From contig NZ_MIGY01000001.1 of the NCBI RefSeq assembly GCF_002940665.1, forward strand, positions 744,001 to 808,000: a stretch of 64,000 bases of DNA, given 5' to 3'. A program made the translations under genes and the position numbers. The stretch's first letter is position 1, and the number at the start of each line of letters is the position of its first letter. Under the pieces are notes generated by a model. That model saw only the letters and a list, made by a program, of their open reading frames with translations. It had not been told where the DNA came from and ran no database searches. This document shows, piece after piece, positions 32,296 to 42,532 of this stretch. Source of the DNA: Xanthomonas arboricola (GTDB taxonomy: Bacteria > Pseudomonadota > Gammaproteobacteria > Xanthomonadales > Xanthomonadaceae).

Positions 32296-33552
32296 ATGTC
32301 TACTGGCAACTTGTTGTATGCCCAATCCGGCGGCGTCACTGCCGTCATCAACGCCACCGCCGCCGGGGTGATCACCGAGGCGCGCGCGCGCAGGATCAAG
32401 GTACTGGCCGCACGCAACGGCATCCTGGGCGCATTGCGCGAGGAGCTGATCGATACCTCGAAGGAGTCTGCCGCCGCCATCGCCGCACTGGCGCAGACCC
32501 CCGGTGGCGCGTTCGGCTCGTGCCGCTACAAGCTCAAATCGCTGGAGGAAGACAACGCCAAATACGAGCGCCTGCTCGATGTGCTGCGTGCGCACGACGT
32601 GCGCTGGTTCCTCTACAACGGCGGCAACGACTCGGCCGACACCGCCTGGAAGGTCTCGCAGCTGGCCAAGGCCTATGGCTACCCGCTGCACTGCATCGGC
32701 GTGCCCAAGACCATCGACAATGATCTGGCGGTGACCGATACCTGCCCCGGCTTCGGCTCTGCGGCCAAATACACCGCGGTGTCGGTGCGCGAGGCCGCTC
32801 TGGATGTCGCCGCCATGGCCGACACCTCGACCAACGTCTTCATTTACGAGGCGATGGGCCGGCACGCCGGCTGGCTCGCCGCCGCCGCAGGCCTGGCCGG
32901 CCAGGGCCCGGACGATGCGCCGCAGATCATCCTGCTGCCCGAGCGCGCCTACGACCAGGCCCGGTTTCTGGCCAAGGTCAAGCAGGTGGTGGAAAAGGTC
33001 GGCTGGTGCGTGGTCGTGGCCAGCGAAGGCATCCAGGACGCAGACGGCAGCTTCGTCGCCGATGCCGGCGGCGCGACCGATTCGTTCGGCCATGCGCAAC
33101 TGGGCGGCGTTGCATCGTTTCTCGCTGCGCAGGTCAAGCAGGAACTCGGCTACAAGGTGCACTGGACGCTGCCCGATTACCTGCAGCGTTCCGCACGCCA
33201 CCTCGCATCCGGGACCGATTGGGAACAGGCGCAGGCCGTCGGCAAGGCCGCGGTGCAGTACGCACTCAAGGGCATGAACGCGGTGATCCCGGTGATCGAA
33301 CGCGTCAGCGACGTGCCGTACCGTTGGAAGATCGTGCCGGCCCCGCTGCACAAGGTGGCCAATCACGAAAAGAAGATGCCGCCCAGCTTCCTGCGCAAGG
33401 ACGGCTTCGGCATCACCGAACGCGCCCGTCGCTATTTCGCCCCGTTGATCAAGGGCCAGGCCCCACTGGCCTACGGCAGAGATGGCCTGCCGAAGTATGT
33501 GACGTTGAAGAATGCGGCAGTGGCGAAGAAATTGCCGAAGTGGGAGGGATAA
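32296..33552 (+). CDS. pfp: PPi-dependent 6-phosphofructokinase
   Basis: A 418-residue phosphofructokinase. The nucleotide-site motif reads YNGGNDSADTA, with Asp where ATP-using enzymes have Gly, and PKTIDNDL carries the lysine typical of PPi-using enzymes; both features point to pyrophosphate as phosphoryl donor. Further blocks: FGSAAKYTAVSVREAALD (about 153), YEAMGRHAGWLAAAAGLA (about 183) and LGGVASFLA. The reaction is reversible and replaces both PFK and fructose bisphosphatase. ATG 32296 follows TGAGGAG. hppA and ppa, which use the same PPi pool, lie within 5.2 kb. Xanthomonas is known to use this enzyme type. Confidence 0.92.
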   Translation: MSTGNLLYAQSGGVTAVINATAAGVITEARARRIKVLAARNGILGALREELIDTSKESAAAIAALAQTPGGAFGSCRYKLKSLEEDNAKYERLLDVLRAHDVRWFLYNGGNDSADTAWKVSQLAKAYGYPLHCIGVPKTIDNDLAVTDTCPGFGSAAKYTAVSVREAALDVAAMADTSTNVFIYEAMGRHAGWLAAAAGLAGQGPDDAPQIILLPERAYDQARFLAKVKQVVEKVGWCVVVASEGIQDADGSFVADAGGATDSFGHAQLGGVASFLAAQVKQELGYKVHWTLPDYLQRSARHLASGTDWEQAQAVGKAAVQYALKGMNAVIPVIERVSDVPYRWKIVPAPLHKVANHEKKMPPSFLRKDGFGITERARRYFAPLIKGQAPLAYGRDGLPKYVTLKNAAVAKKLPKWEG

Positions 33553-33769
33553 ACGTCGGCGTGGGCGGAAGGGGTAGTGGACACTGCAAACCCATACACC
33601 CGCTCGCACATCTGTCTCAGTGCTCATGCACCGCGACACGGGATGCGGGCCATCGATACAGCGCTTACCGTCGTGGTCCAGGTGTTTGACGACGCTGATT
33701 GACGGATGCGCCGCTGCGACGATGCAGACGGTGCAGACGGTGCACGCGGTTTTGTGAAGCGTCATGCAA

Positions 33770-33797
33770 ACAACCCCGGCCTGGCCGGGGTTTGTTG
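33770..33797. terminator. Bidirectional terminator
   Basis: CAACCCCGGC-CTG-GCCGGGGTTTG: a GC-rich stem flanked by A- and T-rich arms, between the convergent pfp gene and the secreted-protein gene at 33828. Confidence 0.7.
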
Positions 33798-33827
33798 TCA
33801 ATAGAGTGACTGACGCGAACGCCCGGG

Positions 33828-34352
33828 TTACCGACAGGCCTTGCCTTCCACCGTCATCTGCGCAGCGAACATCGACACTTGCGGGATCTTTCCGGCGGCA
33901 GCCTGTTGCTTTGCATCTTCCAGGTAGATGCGCGATTGGCCTTGGCCATCGAGCTGCGGCTTGGCATCCACCGGCTTGCGCCAGACGCGCACCACTGCCT
34001 GCTGCGCAGGGCAGGCAGCGCTGGGGACGCGGATCACGTCGTTGAAGATCCAGCCCGACGCGACACTGGGGGTGGCCTTGGCGAAATCCACGAAGCGCGC
34101 GCGCGGTTGACAGGTGGGACTGCTGCGTACAATCGACAAGGTATACGGCTGCGCAGCATTGCCGGTGAACACGCCTTCCAGGCGCGCACAGGCTTCGGGG
34201 ATCTGGCGCAGGGTGTGCACGGCGCCGACCGCTTGGGCGGTGCCGGCTGGGCGTTGTTTCAGTTCCGGTGTCGGTTCGGCAGCGAGCGCATGGGCGCTGA
34301 GCAGTACTGCAGCGATCGTCACGGCATATTTTGACGCGGCATGGTTCGACAT
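33828..34352 (-). CDS. Secreted hypothetical protein
   Basis: A 174-residue protein with a signal peptide (about 1-24, ending ALAAEP). The mature part has four cysteines, [18 protein letters not shown] in the middle and an [12 protein letters not shown] end. I do not recognise a family. ATG 34352 begins the signal peptide. Two proline-rich stretches flank the first cysteine. It is divergent from hppA and convergent with pfp. Confidence 0.7.
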   Translation of the reverse strand: MSNHAASKYAVTIAAVLLSAHALAAEPTPELKQRPAGTAQAVGAVHTLRQIPEACARLEGVFTGNAAQPYTLSIVRSSPTCQPRARFVDFAKATPSVASGWIFNDVIRVPSAACPAQQAVVRVWRKPVDAKPQLDGQGQSRIYLEDAKQQAAAGKIPQVSMFAAQMTVEGKACR

Positions 34353-34601
34353 AGTCACTCCTGGATCGGCTCGATCACGTTGGCCGCAGGCTGTCATGCC
34401 GCGACTGAACGACGCGCCAAAGCCGCGGTGCTGGCAGCGGCGCCAGCCCCGGCGCATACTCGCCCGCAATCCGGCCACCCGAACATCGCGACGCGCATTA
34501 CGGCTGCCATGGCCGTCGAGTCCGTATTCGCCACTCCACTCGCTGCGTGCATCGCCCTTGGTTCGTCCCGACCGGACGACATCCATTCTCTGGGAGGGGT
34601 C

Positions 34602-36629
34602 ATGCTGGAACACTACGGGTTACCACTTGCGCTGGGATGTGCGGTCCTGGCAATCGTCTATGGCGGTGTGTCGGCACGCTGGGTGGTCGCGCAGCCGAGC
34701 GGCAACGCACGCATGCAGGAGATCGCCGCCGCAATCCAGGAAGGCGCACGCGCGTATCTCAACCGGCAATACCTCACCATTTCGATTGCCGGCGGCGTGC
34801 TGTTCGTCCTGGTCGGGCTGTTTCTGAGTTGGTACACCGCCATCGGGTTTGCGATCGGTGCGGTGCTGTCCGGGTTGGCCGGCTACATCGGCATGAACGT
34901 ATCGGTACGCGCCAACGTGCGCACGGCCGAGGCCGCACGCCATGGCATCGGCCGTGCGATGGACGTGGCGTTCCGTGGCGGCGCCATCACCGGCATGCTG
35001 GTGGTGGGGCTGGGATTGCTCGGGGTAGCCGGTTACTACGCGGTGCTGCAGGCGATGGGCCTGCCGCTGGAGCGCAACCTGCATGCGCTGGTGGGGCTGG
35101 CATTCGGCTCGTCGCTGATTTCGATTTTCGCGCGCCTGGGTGGCGGCATTTTCACCAAGGGTGCGGATGTGGGCGCGGATCTGGTCGGCAAGGTGGAAGC
35201 CGGCATCCCCGAGGACGACCCGCGCAATCCGGCGGTGATCGCAGACAATGTCGGCGACAACGTGGGCGACTGCGCAGGCATGGCAGCGGATCTGTTCGAA
35301 ACCTATGCGGTAACCGTGATCGCCACGATGCTGCTCGGCAGTCTGACGCTGACCGAAACCGGGCCGCATGCGGTGCTTTATCCGTTGGTGCTGGGCGGTG
35401 TCTCCATCATCGCTTCGATCGTGGGCCCCTCGTTCGTCAAGGTCAGCGCGGGCGGCTCGATCATGGGCGCGCTCTATCGAGGCGTGATCGTCTCCGGCCT
35501 CTTGGCCGCACTCGCCTACTGGCCGATCACCCAGTCGCTGATGCGCGACAACACGCATGGCGCCATGGCCTTGTACGCCTGCGCATTGATCGGCCTGGTG
35601 CTCACCGGCCTGATCGTCTGGATCACCGAGTACTACACCGGCACCCAGTACAAGCCGGTACAGCACGTGGCCGCCGCAAGCACCACCGGCCACGGCACCA
35701 ACATCATTGCCGGGCTGGGCGTCTCGATGAAATCCACCGCGCTGCCGGTCATCGCGGTGTGCGCGGCAATCTGGGGCGCGTTTCATTTCGGCGGTTTGTA
35801 CGGCATTGCGACCGCAGCCACTGCAATGCTTTCGATGGCCGGTATGATCGTGGCGCTGGATGCGTACGGGCCGATCACCGACAACGCCGGCGGCATCGCC
35901 GAAATGGCCGAACTGCCGCCGGAGGTGCGCAACATCACCGATCCACTGGATGCGGTAGGCAACACCACCAAGGCAGTTACCAAGGGCTATGCGATCGGCT
36001 CGGCCGCGCTGGCCGCGCTGGTGCTGTTTGCCGACTACACGCACAACCTGCAGGCGGCCAACCCCGGCCAGGTTTTCGCCTTCGACCTGTCCGACCACAG
36101 CGTGATCATCGGCTTGTTGATCGGCGGCTTGATCCCGTATCTGTTCGGCGCGATGGCGATGGAGGCGGTTGGGCGAGCGGCAGGCGCGGTGGTCGAAGAA
36201 GTGCGTCGCCAGTTCCGTGAGATCCCCGGAATCATGGCCGGCACCGCCAAGCCGCAATACGACCGCGCAGTCGACATGCTGACCCGCTCGGCGATTCGCG
36301 AAATGATCCTGCCCTCGCTGCTGCCGGTGGTGGTGCCGGTGGTGGTCGGGCTGCTGCTCGGCCCGCGTGCCCTGGGCGGATTGTTGATCGGCACGATCGT
36401 GACCGGCCTGTTCCTGGCGATTTCGATGACCACCGGCGGCGGGGCTTGGGACAACGCCAAGAAGTACATCGAAGACGGCCACTTCGGCGGCAAGGGCAGC
36501 GAGGCGCACAAGGCCGCCATCACCGGCGATACGGTAGGCGATCCGTACAAGGACACCGCCGGGCCGGCGATCAACCCATTGATCAAGATCATCAATATCG
36601 TGGCCCTGCTACTGGTGCCGCTGCTTTGA
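34602..36629 (+). CDS. hppA: K+-independent H+-translocating pyrophosphatase
   Basis: A 675-residue inner-membrane pump with about 16 helices that hydrolyses PPi and exports H+. Substrate-site blocks are present: [20 protein letters not shown] (about 190-209), then [19 protein letters not shown] (about 216), and a second Asp-rich block near the end ([20 protein letters not shown], then [19 protein letters not shown]). [16 protein letters not shown] carries Lys where K+-dependent pumps have Ala, placing it in the K+-independent class. ATG 34602 follows GGGAGGGG. Part of a PPi-related neighbourhood with pfp and ppa. Confidence 0.95.
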   Translation: MLEHYGLPLALGCAVLAIVYGGVSARWVVAQPSGNARMQEIAAAIQEGARAYLNRQYLTISIAGGVLFVLVGLFLSWYTAIGFAIGAVLSGLAGYIGMNVSVRANVRTAEAARHGIGRAMDVAFRGGAITGMLVVGLGLLGVAGYYAVLQAMGLPLERNLHALVGLAFGSSLISIFARLGGGIFTKGADVGADLVGKVEAGIPEDDPRNPAVIADNVGDNVGDCAGMAADLFETYAVTVIATMLLGSLTLTETGPHAVLYPLVLGGVSIIASIVGPSFVKVSAGGSIMGALYRGVIVSGLLAALAYWPITQSLMRDNTHGAMALYACALIGLVLTGLIVWITEYYTGTQYKPVQHVAAASTTGHGTNIIAGLGVSMKSTALPVIAVCAAIWGAFHFGGLYGIATAATAMLSMAGMIVALDAYGPITDNAGGIAEMAELPPEVRNITDPLDAVGNTTKAVTKGYAIGSAALAALVLFADYTHNLQAANPGQVFAFDLSDHSVIIGLLIGGLIPYLFGAMAMEAVGRAAGAVVEEVRRQFREIPGIMAGTAKPQYDRAVDMLTRSAIREMILPSLLPVVVPVVVGLLLGPRALGGLLIGTIVTGLFLAISMTTGGGAWDNAKKYIEDGHFGGKGSEAHKAAITGDTVGDPYKDTAGPAINPLIKIINIVALLLVPLL

Positions 36630-36759
36630 GGACCACGTGCCGCAAGCTGCGGGCCGATCGAAGGTGATGGAAGCCGGGACCCGGCACGTGCCAACCCGCG
36701 CTCCGGGTCCCAGGCGCCGCGCCAGGTCCTGCGATTGCTTGCAGCGCTTATCGGGCCGC

Positions 36760-37248
36760 TCAGAGGCAACCGATCAAGCCGTCATAGATCGGCGGCGCGC
36801 CACCGGGCAGCGGCTCGAACAGCGGGTTGGTCACCGCCAGGGTGCGGTACATCTCGTCCAGATGCGTCCCAGCCTTCAGGGGTGCCGTGCAGCGCCAGAC
36901 CCGACTGTCCGAGCGCAGGTACCCGCTGCCGGGATCGACGCTGACTTCGCTGGCACCGAAGGTCCAGATGCAGCTGCGCACCACGCCGCTCACCCGGTGC
37001 ACCGAGCAGCGGAAGCGTAGCGGCTGGTAGTCGCTGAACTCGCCGCCGCAGAAGGTGTCGCCGCAGATCTGGTCGAAGTCGTGCTCCAGCCGCTGTTCCA
37101 GATCAACAAAGGCTTCCCAGCCTTCGCCGTTGGAGGGCCAGTCCACCGCATCGACGAAAGTCAGCAAGGATGCCGGTGTCGCCGCAGTGGCGAGCTGGGC
37201 GACACCGGAGAGCAGCAGCACAACGAGCAAACGCACAGGCTTGAACAT
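36760..37248 (-). CDS. Secreted hypothetical protein with conserved cysteines
   Basis: A 162-residue protein with a signal peptide (about 1-23, ending ATAATP). The mature part has six or more cysteines, including ICGDTFCGGEFSDY and VRSCIWTFGASEV, suggesting disulfides in the periplasm. I do not recognise a family. ATG 37248 starts the signal peptide. It is convergent with hppA and divergent from ppa. Confidence 0.72.
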   Translation of the reverse strand: MFKPVRLLVVLLLSGVAQLATAATPASLLTFVDAVDWPSNGEGWEAFVDLEQRLEHDFDQICGDTFCGGEFSDYQPLRFRCSVHRVSGVVRSCIWTFGASEVSVDPGSGYLRSDSRVWRCTAPLKAGTHLDEMYRTLAVTNPLFEPLPGGAPPIYDGLIGCL

Positions 37249-37444
37249 GGCAGTTCCCGAGCAGTGGATGAGTCTGCAGCGTGCTCCGTGCCCTGGGCTG
37301 CGACGATCGGGCAACTCCCTTGGATGAATGCGGGCTATGCCGCACACGGCGGTCAGAACATTGCCCATTCAGTGTCGCTGCACCGCAACAGCCGAACGCG
37401 TAGAATCGCGCTCCACACTGGATGACGCCTCGGGAGTTACGCGC

Positions 37445-37981
37445 ATGGGTCTTGAACTGGTCACCTCCGGCAAGAATCTGCCGGAAGAAATCAATGTCGT
37501 CATCGAAATTCCGAAGGATTCGGAGCCGGTCAAGTACGAAGTGGACAAGGCCAGCGGCGCGATCTTCGTCGACCGCATCCTGTCCACGCCGATGCGTTAC
37601 CCCTGCAACTATGGCTATGTGCCCAACACCCTGTGCGGCGACGGCGACCCGGCCGACGTGCTGGTGGTGCTGCCGCTGCCGTTGGTACCCGGCTCGGTGG
37701 TGCGTTGCCGTCCGGTCGGCGTGCTGCGCATGAGCGACGAGGCCGGCAGCGACGAGAAGATCCTGGCGGTGCCGATCGAGAAGATCTTCTCCGGCTACGC
37801 ACATATCGAGGATATCGACCAGGTGTCCAGCCACTGGATGGAGCGCATCGGCCATTTCTTCGAGCATTACAAGGACTTGGAGAAGGGCAAGTGGGTCAAG
37901 CTGGATGGCTGGGGTGGCGCGGCCGAGGCCAAGCGCATCCTGGTGGAGTCGGTGGAACGCTATAATTCCGACGCACCCTGA
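37445..37981 (+). CDS. ppa: Soluble inorganic pyrophosphatase, family I
   Basis: A 178-residue cytosolic enzyme hydrolysing PPi to two phosphates. The family I signature with the metal-binding aspartates is DGDPADVLV (about 66), preceded by [20 protein letters not shown] (about 43-62) and followed by PIEKIF and [20 protein letters not shown] (about 139-158), with the PPi-contacting Tyr and Lys residues. Length is normal for the bacterial hexameric type. ATG 37445; a GGGAG site lies just upstream. Confidence 0.96.
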   Translation: MGLELVTSGKNLPEEINVVIEIPKDSEPVKYEVDKASGAIFVDRILSTPMRYPCNYGYVPNTLCGDGDPADVLVVLPLPLVPGSVVRCRPVGVLRMSDEAGSDEKILAVPIEKIFSGYAHIEDIDQVSSHWMERIGHFFEHYKDLEKGKWVKLDGWGGAAEAKRILVESVERYNSDAP

Positions 37982-38018
37982 TCCAACGACCGTGATGCAG
38001 CCCCGTGATCGCGGGGCG

Positions 38019-38049
38019 ATCGGGATCACGCTTTCGGCGTGATCCCGAT
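38019..38049. terminator. Strong hairpin after ppa
   Basis: ATCGGGATCACGC - TTTCG - GCGTGATCCCGAT: a perfect 13-bp stem 38 bp past the ppa stop. No T-run follows, so it may stabilise the mRNA end or act as a weak terminator. Confidence 0.5.
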
Positions 38050-38127
38050 GACTGCCGGCGGCGGATTGGGTACATTGCCGACAGCGTTTGGCCGGTGTCT
38101 GTCACTGGTGACTCTTGGGGAAGTGTC

Positions 38128-39243
38128 TTGCGTATTCTGTTTGTTGGGGACGAAGCCAGCCTTCCGTCCGAACTGGGCGACTATGTCGCCGATCTGGGTG
38201 ATCAGTGGCAAGTGCAGCAGGTGGCCGACGGCAACTCGGCGATCGAGGCGGCCGCGTTATCGCCGTTCGATGCGGTCATCGTCGCCCCCGTCCTGCCCGA
38301 TCTCACGTCCGCCACGTTGCTGGGACAGATTCGTACGCTGCGCCCGGACACCATCCGCATCGCCTTGATCGATGCCCAGGATGGTCAGCGCACGCCGCCG
38401 GCGCGCATCATTGGCGTGGCGCACCGCTTCCTGCCGATGCCGCTGGCCCCGGAAGTCCTGCTCGAAGCCATCACCAGCCTGGAAGAACTGCGTGATCTGC
38501 TCAGCGATCCGCGCTTGCGCGCCGCGATCGGCCGGATCGAAAAACTGCCGTCGCCGCCGCATCTGTATCTGAGCCTGATGCATGCGCTGGAAGAAGACGA
38601 GGGCGCCGACGCGGCCGATATCGCCAAGCTGATTGCCGGCGATCCGGCAATTGCGGCCAAGGTGCTGCAGCTGTGCAATTCCGCGTTCTTCTCCGGCGGA
38701 CGCAGCATCACCGATCTGCGCACGGCAGTGACCCGCCTGGGCGTGGCCACGCTGCGCGATCTGGTGCTGGCCAGCGAAGTGTTCTCGGTGCAGACCCTGA
38801 CCCCGGCCGAGCGCAATGCGATGCAGCGCCGCGCCCTGCTCTCCTCGCGGCTGGCAGCCAAGGTGTTGCCGCCCACCAGCGCAGAACTCGGCTCCACCGC
38901 CGCACTGCTGGCCGATATCGGCCTGTTGCTCCCTGGCGTGCGCGACGAGCGCGAACCGCCATTGGAAGGCGGCGACGATCGTCTGGGCCATACCGAAGCC
39001 GGCGCGTACCTGCTCGGCTTGTGGGGCCTGCCGATGCCGATCATCGAAGCGGTGGCCTTCCATCGCCACCCGCAGCGCTCCAGCCTGCGCAGTTTCTGGG
39101 TGACCGGCGCGGTGCATGTGGCGACTGCATTGGCCAGCGGCGAAACCGTGGACGAGGAGTACCTGTCCAAGGTCGGCGTGCTCACACGTTTGCCGACCTG
39201 GCGCGAACAGGCCGATACCTTGCTGGGGCTTGCTGAGGCTTGA
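38128..39243 (+). CDS. HDOD-domain protein with degenerate receiver domain
   Basis: A 371-residue signalling protein. Residues about 1-120 form a receiver-like domain (RILFVGDEASLPSELGDYVA, then SPFDAVIVAPVLPDLTS). The acceptor aspartate position holds Ala (VIVAP), so it is unlikely to be phosphorylated. Residues about 140-340 are an HDOD domain (LPSPPHLYLSLM, IAGDPAIAAKVLQLCNSAFF, DLRTAVTRLGVATLRDLVLA), a metal-free relative of HD phosphodiesterases found in many Xanthomonas regulators. The start is TTG 38128, eight bases after GGGGAAG; it aligns with the first receiver strand, and no in-frame ATG does. Confidence 0.85.
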   Translation: MRILFVGDEASLPSELGDYVADLGDQWQVQQVADGNSAIEAAALSPFDAVIVAPVLPDLTSATLLGQIRTLRPDTIRIALIDAQDGQRTPPARIIGVAHRFLPMPLAPEVLLEAITSLEELRDLLSDPRLRAAIGRIEKLPSPPHLYLSLMHALEEDEGADAADIAKLIAGDPAIAAKVLQLCNSAFFSGGRSITDLRTAVTRLGVATLRDLVLASEVFSVQTLTPAERNAMQRRALLSSRLAAKVLPPTSAELGSTAALLADIGLLLPGVRDEREPPLEGGDDRLGHTEAGAYLLGLWGLPMPIIEAVAFHRHPQRSSLRSFWVTGAVHVATALASGETVDEEYLSKVGVLTRLPTWREQADTLLGLAEA

Positions 39244-39267
39244 GCGCGGCACCAGGTTGATGCAAAC

Positions 39268-39296
39268 AAAAAGGCGCGACTCGGTCGCGCCTTTTT
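39268..39296 (+). terminator. Intrinsic terminator of the HDOD gene
   Basis: GGCGCGAC-TCG-GTCGCGCC followed by TTTTTG and preceded by AAAAA. Confidence 0.9.
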
Positions 39297-39543
39297 GTTT
39301 GGCTGTCTGCGCCTGCGCGAATGCAGAAATTGCGCAATGCTACTTATCTGCGCATGCATCGTTACGCTCGCGATTTGCACAGATATCGCGATATCCCTCG
39401 CTTGGTGACGTGCCGGGAACCTCAACATGCAACGCAACGCTTGTCAGACCAACGACATAACGCAAGGTCGGCGAGCATAGACACAACGCACATGGCAGCG
39501 ATGGCATTGGCAGGACTTGCCTGCCGACTGCACATCCAGAGAC

Positions 39544-39574
39544 AAAAAAACGGGCCTTTCGGCCCGTTTTTTTT
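39544..39574. terminator. Bidirectional intrinsic terminator
   Basis: ACGGGCC-TTTC-GGCCCGT with eight T on one side and seven A on the other. It serves the minus-strand receptor gene ending at 39596. Confidence 0.88.
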
Positions 39575-39595
39575 ATCTTTACGTCACTTCGATGA

Positions 39596-42484
39596 TCAGA
39601 AGCGCTGGTTGTACTGCACAAACAGGAAGCGGTCGTAGTCGAGCATCGGATCGATCGCAGCGGTGCTGCTGTTGGTGATCGAGTAGGTGATCGGCGGCTG
39701 CTTGTTCCAGATATTGCGGGCACCAACGGTCACGCTACCATCCCACGGCGCCTGCCAGGTGACCGAAACGTCCTGGTAGGAGATCGAACCCTTCTTGTTG
39801 GAGCCGGTACCGCCACCCCACGCCGGATTCGGCGTCTGGTAGGTCGGGTCATTGCACTCGATTCCAGCTTGCGCATCCCAGCAATAGTCGCGGAAGCCGC
39901 CGTAGTAACGCAGGTTCCAGTTGGCCGACAACGCACCCAGCGACCAGTCCAGACCCAAGGTGGCACGCACGCGCGGGAAGTTCCAGTAGCCAGCCGAGTT
40001 TGCCCATTCGGCGCCAGCTTCGGCCTGCGACTTGTAGGTTGCCAGGTAGTTGGTATCCAGGTTGACTGCGAACTTGCCGTAGGCGGTTTCCGGCATGCGG
40101 TAACGCACGCCGAAGTTATAGCCTTCGGTTTCCAGACGACCCAGGTTGACGTTGCCGCGGCTCAGCGTCGTAACCTGACCGGTCACTGCATCGCGACCGT
40201 AGTCGGCGCAGTAGCTGGCCAGATTGTTGAGGTAGCAGTTGTTCAGCACATCATTGGCCGTCAGCGACGTAATGATGTTGGAGATCGAAATGCGGTACCA
40301 ATCCAGCGAGAAGTCCAGGCCCTGCACCCAATGCGGGCTGTACACCATGCCCACGGTCCGGGTGATGCTGTATTCCGGCTCGAGCTCTGCGTTGCCCACG
40401 CCCGAATTGAAGGGCGCGTTGCCCTGCACGTCGCGGCGGGTCACGGGGTTGCCCGCGGTATCGGTCTGACGGTAACCGGCCGGCAGACCTTCGCCAGCGC
40501 AACGTGCTGCCACGCCGGCATTACCCAGCGAACCAAAGGTGGCATCGCACGGGTCGGTGAAGGTATCGAACGTCTGCGAGCCGCCACCGAAGGTGTCGGA
40601 CAGCGTCGGCGCACGGAAACCGGTGCCGTAGGTGCCGCGCACGAGCAAGTCGTCGATCGGCTTCCAGGTGAAGCTGAACTTGCTGTTGGTGGTGTCGCCG
40701 AAGCGGCTGTAGTTGCTGTAACGCGCAGCCACGTCGAACGACAGTTCCTTTGCGCCCGGCAGATCTTTCAGCACCGGAATCAACAGCTCCAGGTAGGCTT
40801 CGTTGGTCTGGTAGCGACCTTCGGTTGCCTGTGCGGCCAGGTCGGTGGTGTAACCGGCGCTGGACAGCTGATCCGGATAGTCGTAACCGCTGATTTCGCG
40901 ATGCTCGACGCCTGCAGCGAAGCCCAGCTCACCGGCCGGCAGATCGAACAGGCCACCGGTGACGTTGGCGGTCCACTGCTTGCTCAGGCTCTGCTGCGTG
41001 GCCTGACCCAATGCATTGATGTACTGCAGCGCGTTCGGCGTGGAGGCCGACGGGCCGCCCAGGATGTTGAACGGGGTGCACTGGCCCAGCGCGTTGCTGG
41101 TACCCAGCGGCAGCGGGCTGGTCGCGGTACCGCACTGCACCTGACCCTGTGCATTGAGGAACGACGGGCCCAATGCCTTTTGCAGTGCCAGCAAGTTGAT
41201 GTTACCGCGCGAAACCTGCGTCACATCGTACTTGTTGTAGTTGAAGCCCACATCCCAGTTCCAGCCATGGCTGCCGACGTCGAACACGCCTTCCAACGCC
41301 GCATCGAAATGCAGGGTCTTGACGTTGCTTTCGGTAGTGCGCGGCAGTTCAACCGTACGGCGAAACCAGCTGGTGATGTCCTGGCCGACCGGGTTGTAAT
41401 AGCTGCTGCCGCTGATCGCCACCGGAAACTGCGGCTGCGAAGAAGCCTGCAGCGGATAGCCGGCGATCTGACGGTTCGAGTCGCGCTCAGAGTACATCGC
41501 GGTCGACTTGAAGGTCAGGCTGTCGGTCAGGTTATAGCTGCCGGTCGTAAAGATCGACTTGTTGCGGCTGGACTGCTGCAACATCATCTGGTCGACAGAA
41601 TTGAAATAGTCGTCCGTGGTGATGTCGTTGTGGTAGTTCGCGAGATTGCGTGAATCCGCACCCACGCCACGACCGTCGAACGAACCTGTGTGGTTGAGAA
41701 TGTAGGTCTCGCCGTTGGAGGTGAAACGACCCCACGGGCCGGTCGCACTCAGGCCATCTTCGATGTGGTTCGGACCCGCCGAGTAACGGGTCAACGCGCG
41801 GTCCTTGGCCCACACCGGATCTTCGTTGGTGTAGTTGGCGCCGAATACCAGCGAAGCGCGGTCGGTGGTGGTGCCGGCGGTGAAGGAGTACTGCTCCTTG
41901 GAACCATCGCCACGACCGTTCTGACCGAAGTACGCCGAGGCTTCCGCACCGTCGTAGTTCTGACGCAGGATGATGTTGACCACACCTGCCACCGCATCGG
42001 AGCCGTAGATCGCCGAAGCGCCGTCTTTCAGCACCTCGATGCGCTCGATCAGCGAGCTGGGGATGGTGGACATGTCGGTCAGGCCGTTCAGGCTGCTGGT
42101 CCAACGCTTGCCGTTCACCAACACCAGGGTACGGTTCTCGCCCAGGTTGTAGAGGTTGACGTACTGGCCGCCCTGTTCCGGATCGGAGGTCAGCACTGCA
42201 GCCTTGCTGTAGGTCTGCGTACCGGCAATCGACAGGTTCTGGAGGATGTCACCGACGCTGACCAGACCCGACTTCTGAATGTCCTGCTGGGAGACGGTGA
42301 ACACCGGCTGTGCAGTTTCGACATCGACCGAGCGGATGCGCGAGCCGGTAATTTCGATGCGGTCCAGCGTCGTGGTCGACGGTGCGGACTGCTCTTGTGC
42401 ATTGGCGGCAAATGCCGGCGTCAACGCGATCGCAATACCGGCGGGCAACAGGCCCAGCCGCACTGCGGAAGTGCGAAGGTTCAT
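39596..42484 (-). CDS. TonB-dependent receptor
   Basis: A 962-residue outer-membrane receptor. The signal peptide ends at FAANAQEQS (about 30), followed by the TonB-box/plug start LDRIEITGSRIRSVDVETAQ (about 41-60), plug blocks ENRTLVLVNGKRWTSSLNGL and EVLKDGASAIYGSDAVAGVV, and a barrel ending in VQYNQRF. It closely resembles the receptor at 48785-51583 in the SRIRSVDVE segment, the plug and the QRF end, so they are paralogues. ATG 42484. A frameshifted AraC regulator lies 48 bp upstream on the same strand and probably controlled it. Substrate unknown. Confidence 0.93.
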   Translation of the reverse strand: MNLRTSAVRLGLLPAGIAIALTPAFAANAQEQSAPSTTTLDRIEITGSRIRSVDVETAQPVFTVSQQDIQKSGLVSVGDILQNLSIAGTQTYSKAAVLTSDPEQGGQYVNLYNLGENRTLVLVNGKRWTSSLNGLTDMSTIPSSLIERIEVLKDGASAIYGSDAVAGVVNIILRQNYDGAEASAYFGQNGRGDGSKEQYSFTAGTTTDRASLVFGANYTNEDPVWAKDRALTRYSAGPNHIEDGLSATGPWGRFTSNGETYILNHTGSFDGRGVGADSRNLANYHNDITTDDYFNSVDQMMLQQSSRNKSIFTTGSYNLTDSLTFKSTAMYSERDSNRQIAGYPLQASSQPQFPVAISGSSYYNPVGQDITSWFRRTVELPRTTESNVKTLHFDAALEGVFDVGSHGWNWDVGFNYNKYDVTQVSRGNINLLALQKALGPSFLNAQGQVQCGTATSPLPLGTSNALGQCTPFNILGGPSASTPNALQYINALGQATQQSLSKQWTANVTGGLFDLPAGELGFAAGVEHREISGYDYPDQLSSAGYTTDLAAQATEGRYQTNEAYLELLIPVLKDLPGAKELSFDVAARYSNYSRFGDTTNSKFSFTWKPIDDLLVRGTYGTGFRAPTLSDTFGGGSQTFDTFTDPCDATFGSLGNAGVAARCAGEGLPAGYRQTDTAGNPVTRRDVQGNAPFNSGVGNAELEPEYSITRTVGMVYSPHWVQGLDFSLDWYRISISNIITSLTANDVLNNCYLNNLASYCADYGRDAVTGQVTTLSRGNVNLGRLETEGYNFGVRYRMPETAYGKFAVNLDTNYLATYKSQAEAGAEWANSAGYWNFPRVRATLGLDWSLGALSANWNLRYYGGFRDYCWDAQAGIECNDPTYQTPNPAWGGGTGSNKKGSISYQDVSVTWQAPWDGSVTVGARNIWNKQPPITYSITNSSTAAIDPMLDYDRFLFVQYNQRF

Positions 42485-42532
42485 CAATCTCTCCAAGGTT
42501 CGTTAGTGGCGCGTTAAGCGCCCCTGTGCAAA

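Larger units (their letters stand above)
39244..39595. other. Intergenic region with two terminators and a 14-bp palindrome
   Basis: A 352-bp convergent gap. Two intrinsic terminators are listed separately. Between them lies the perfect palindrome GATATCGCGATATC (39382-39395). No gene recognised. Confidence 0.65.
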
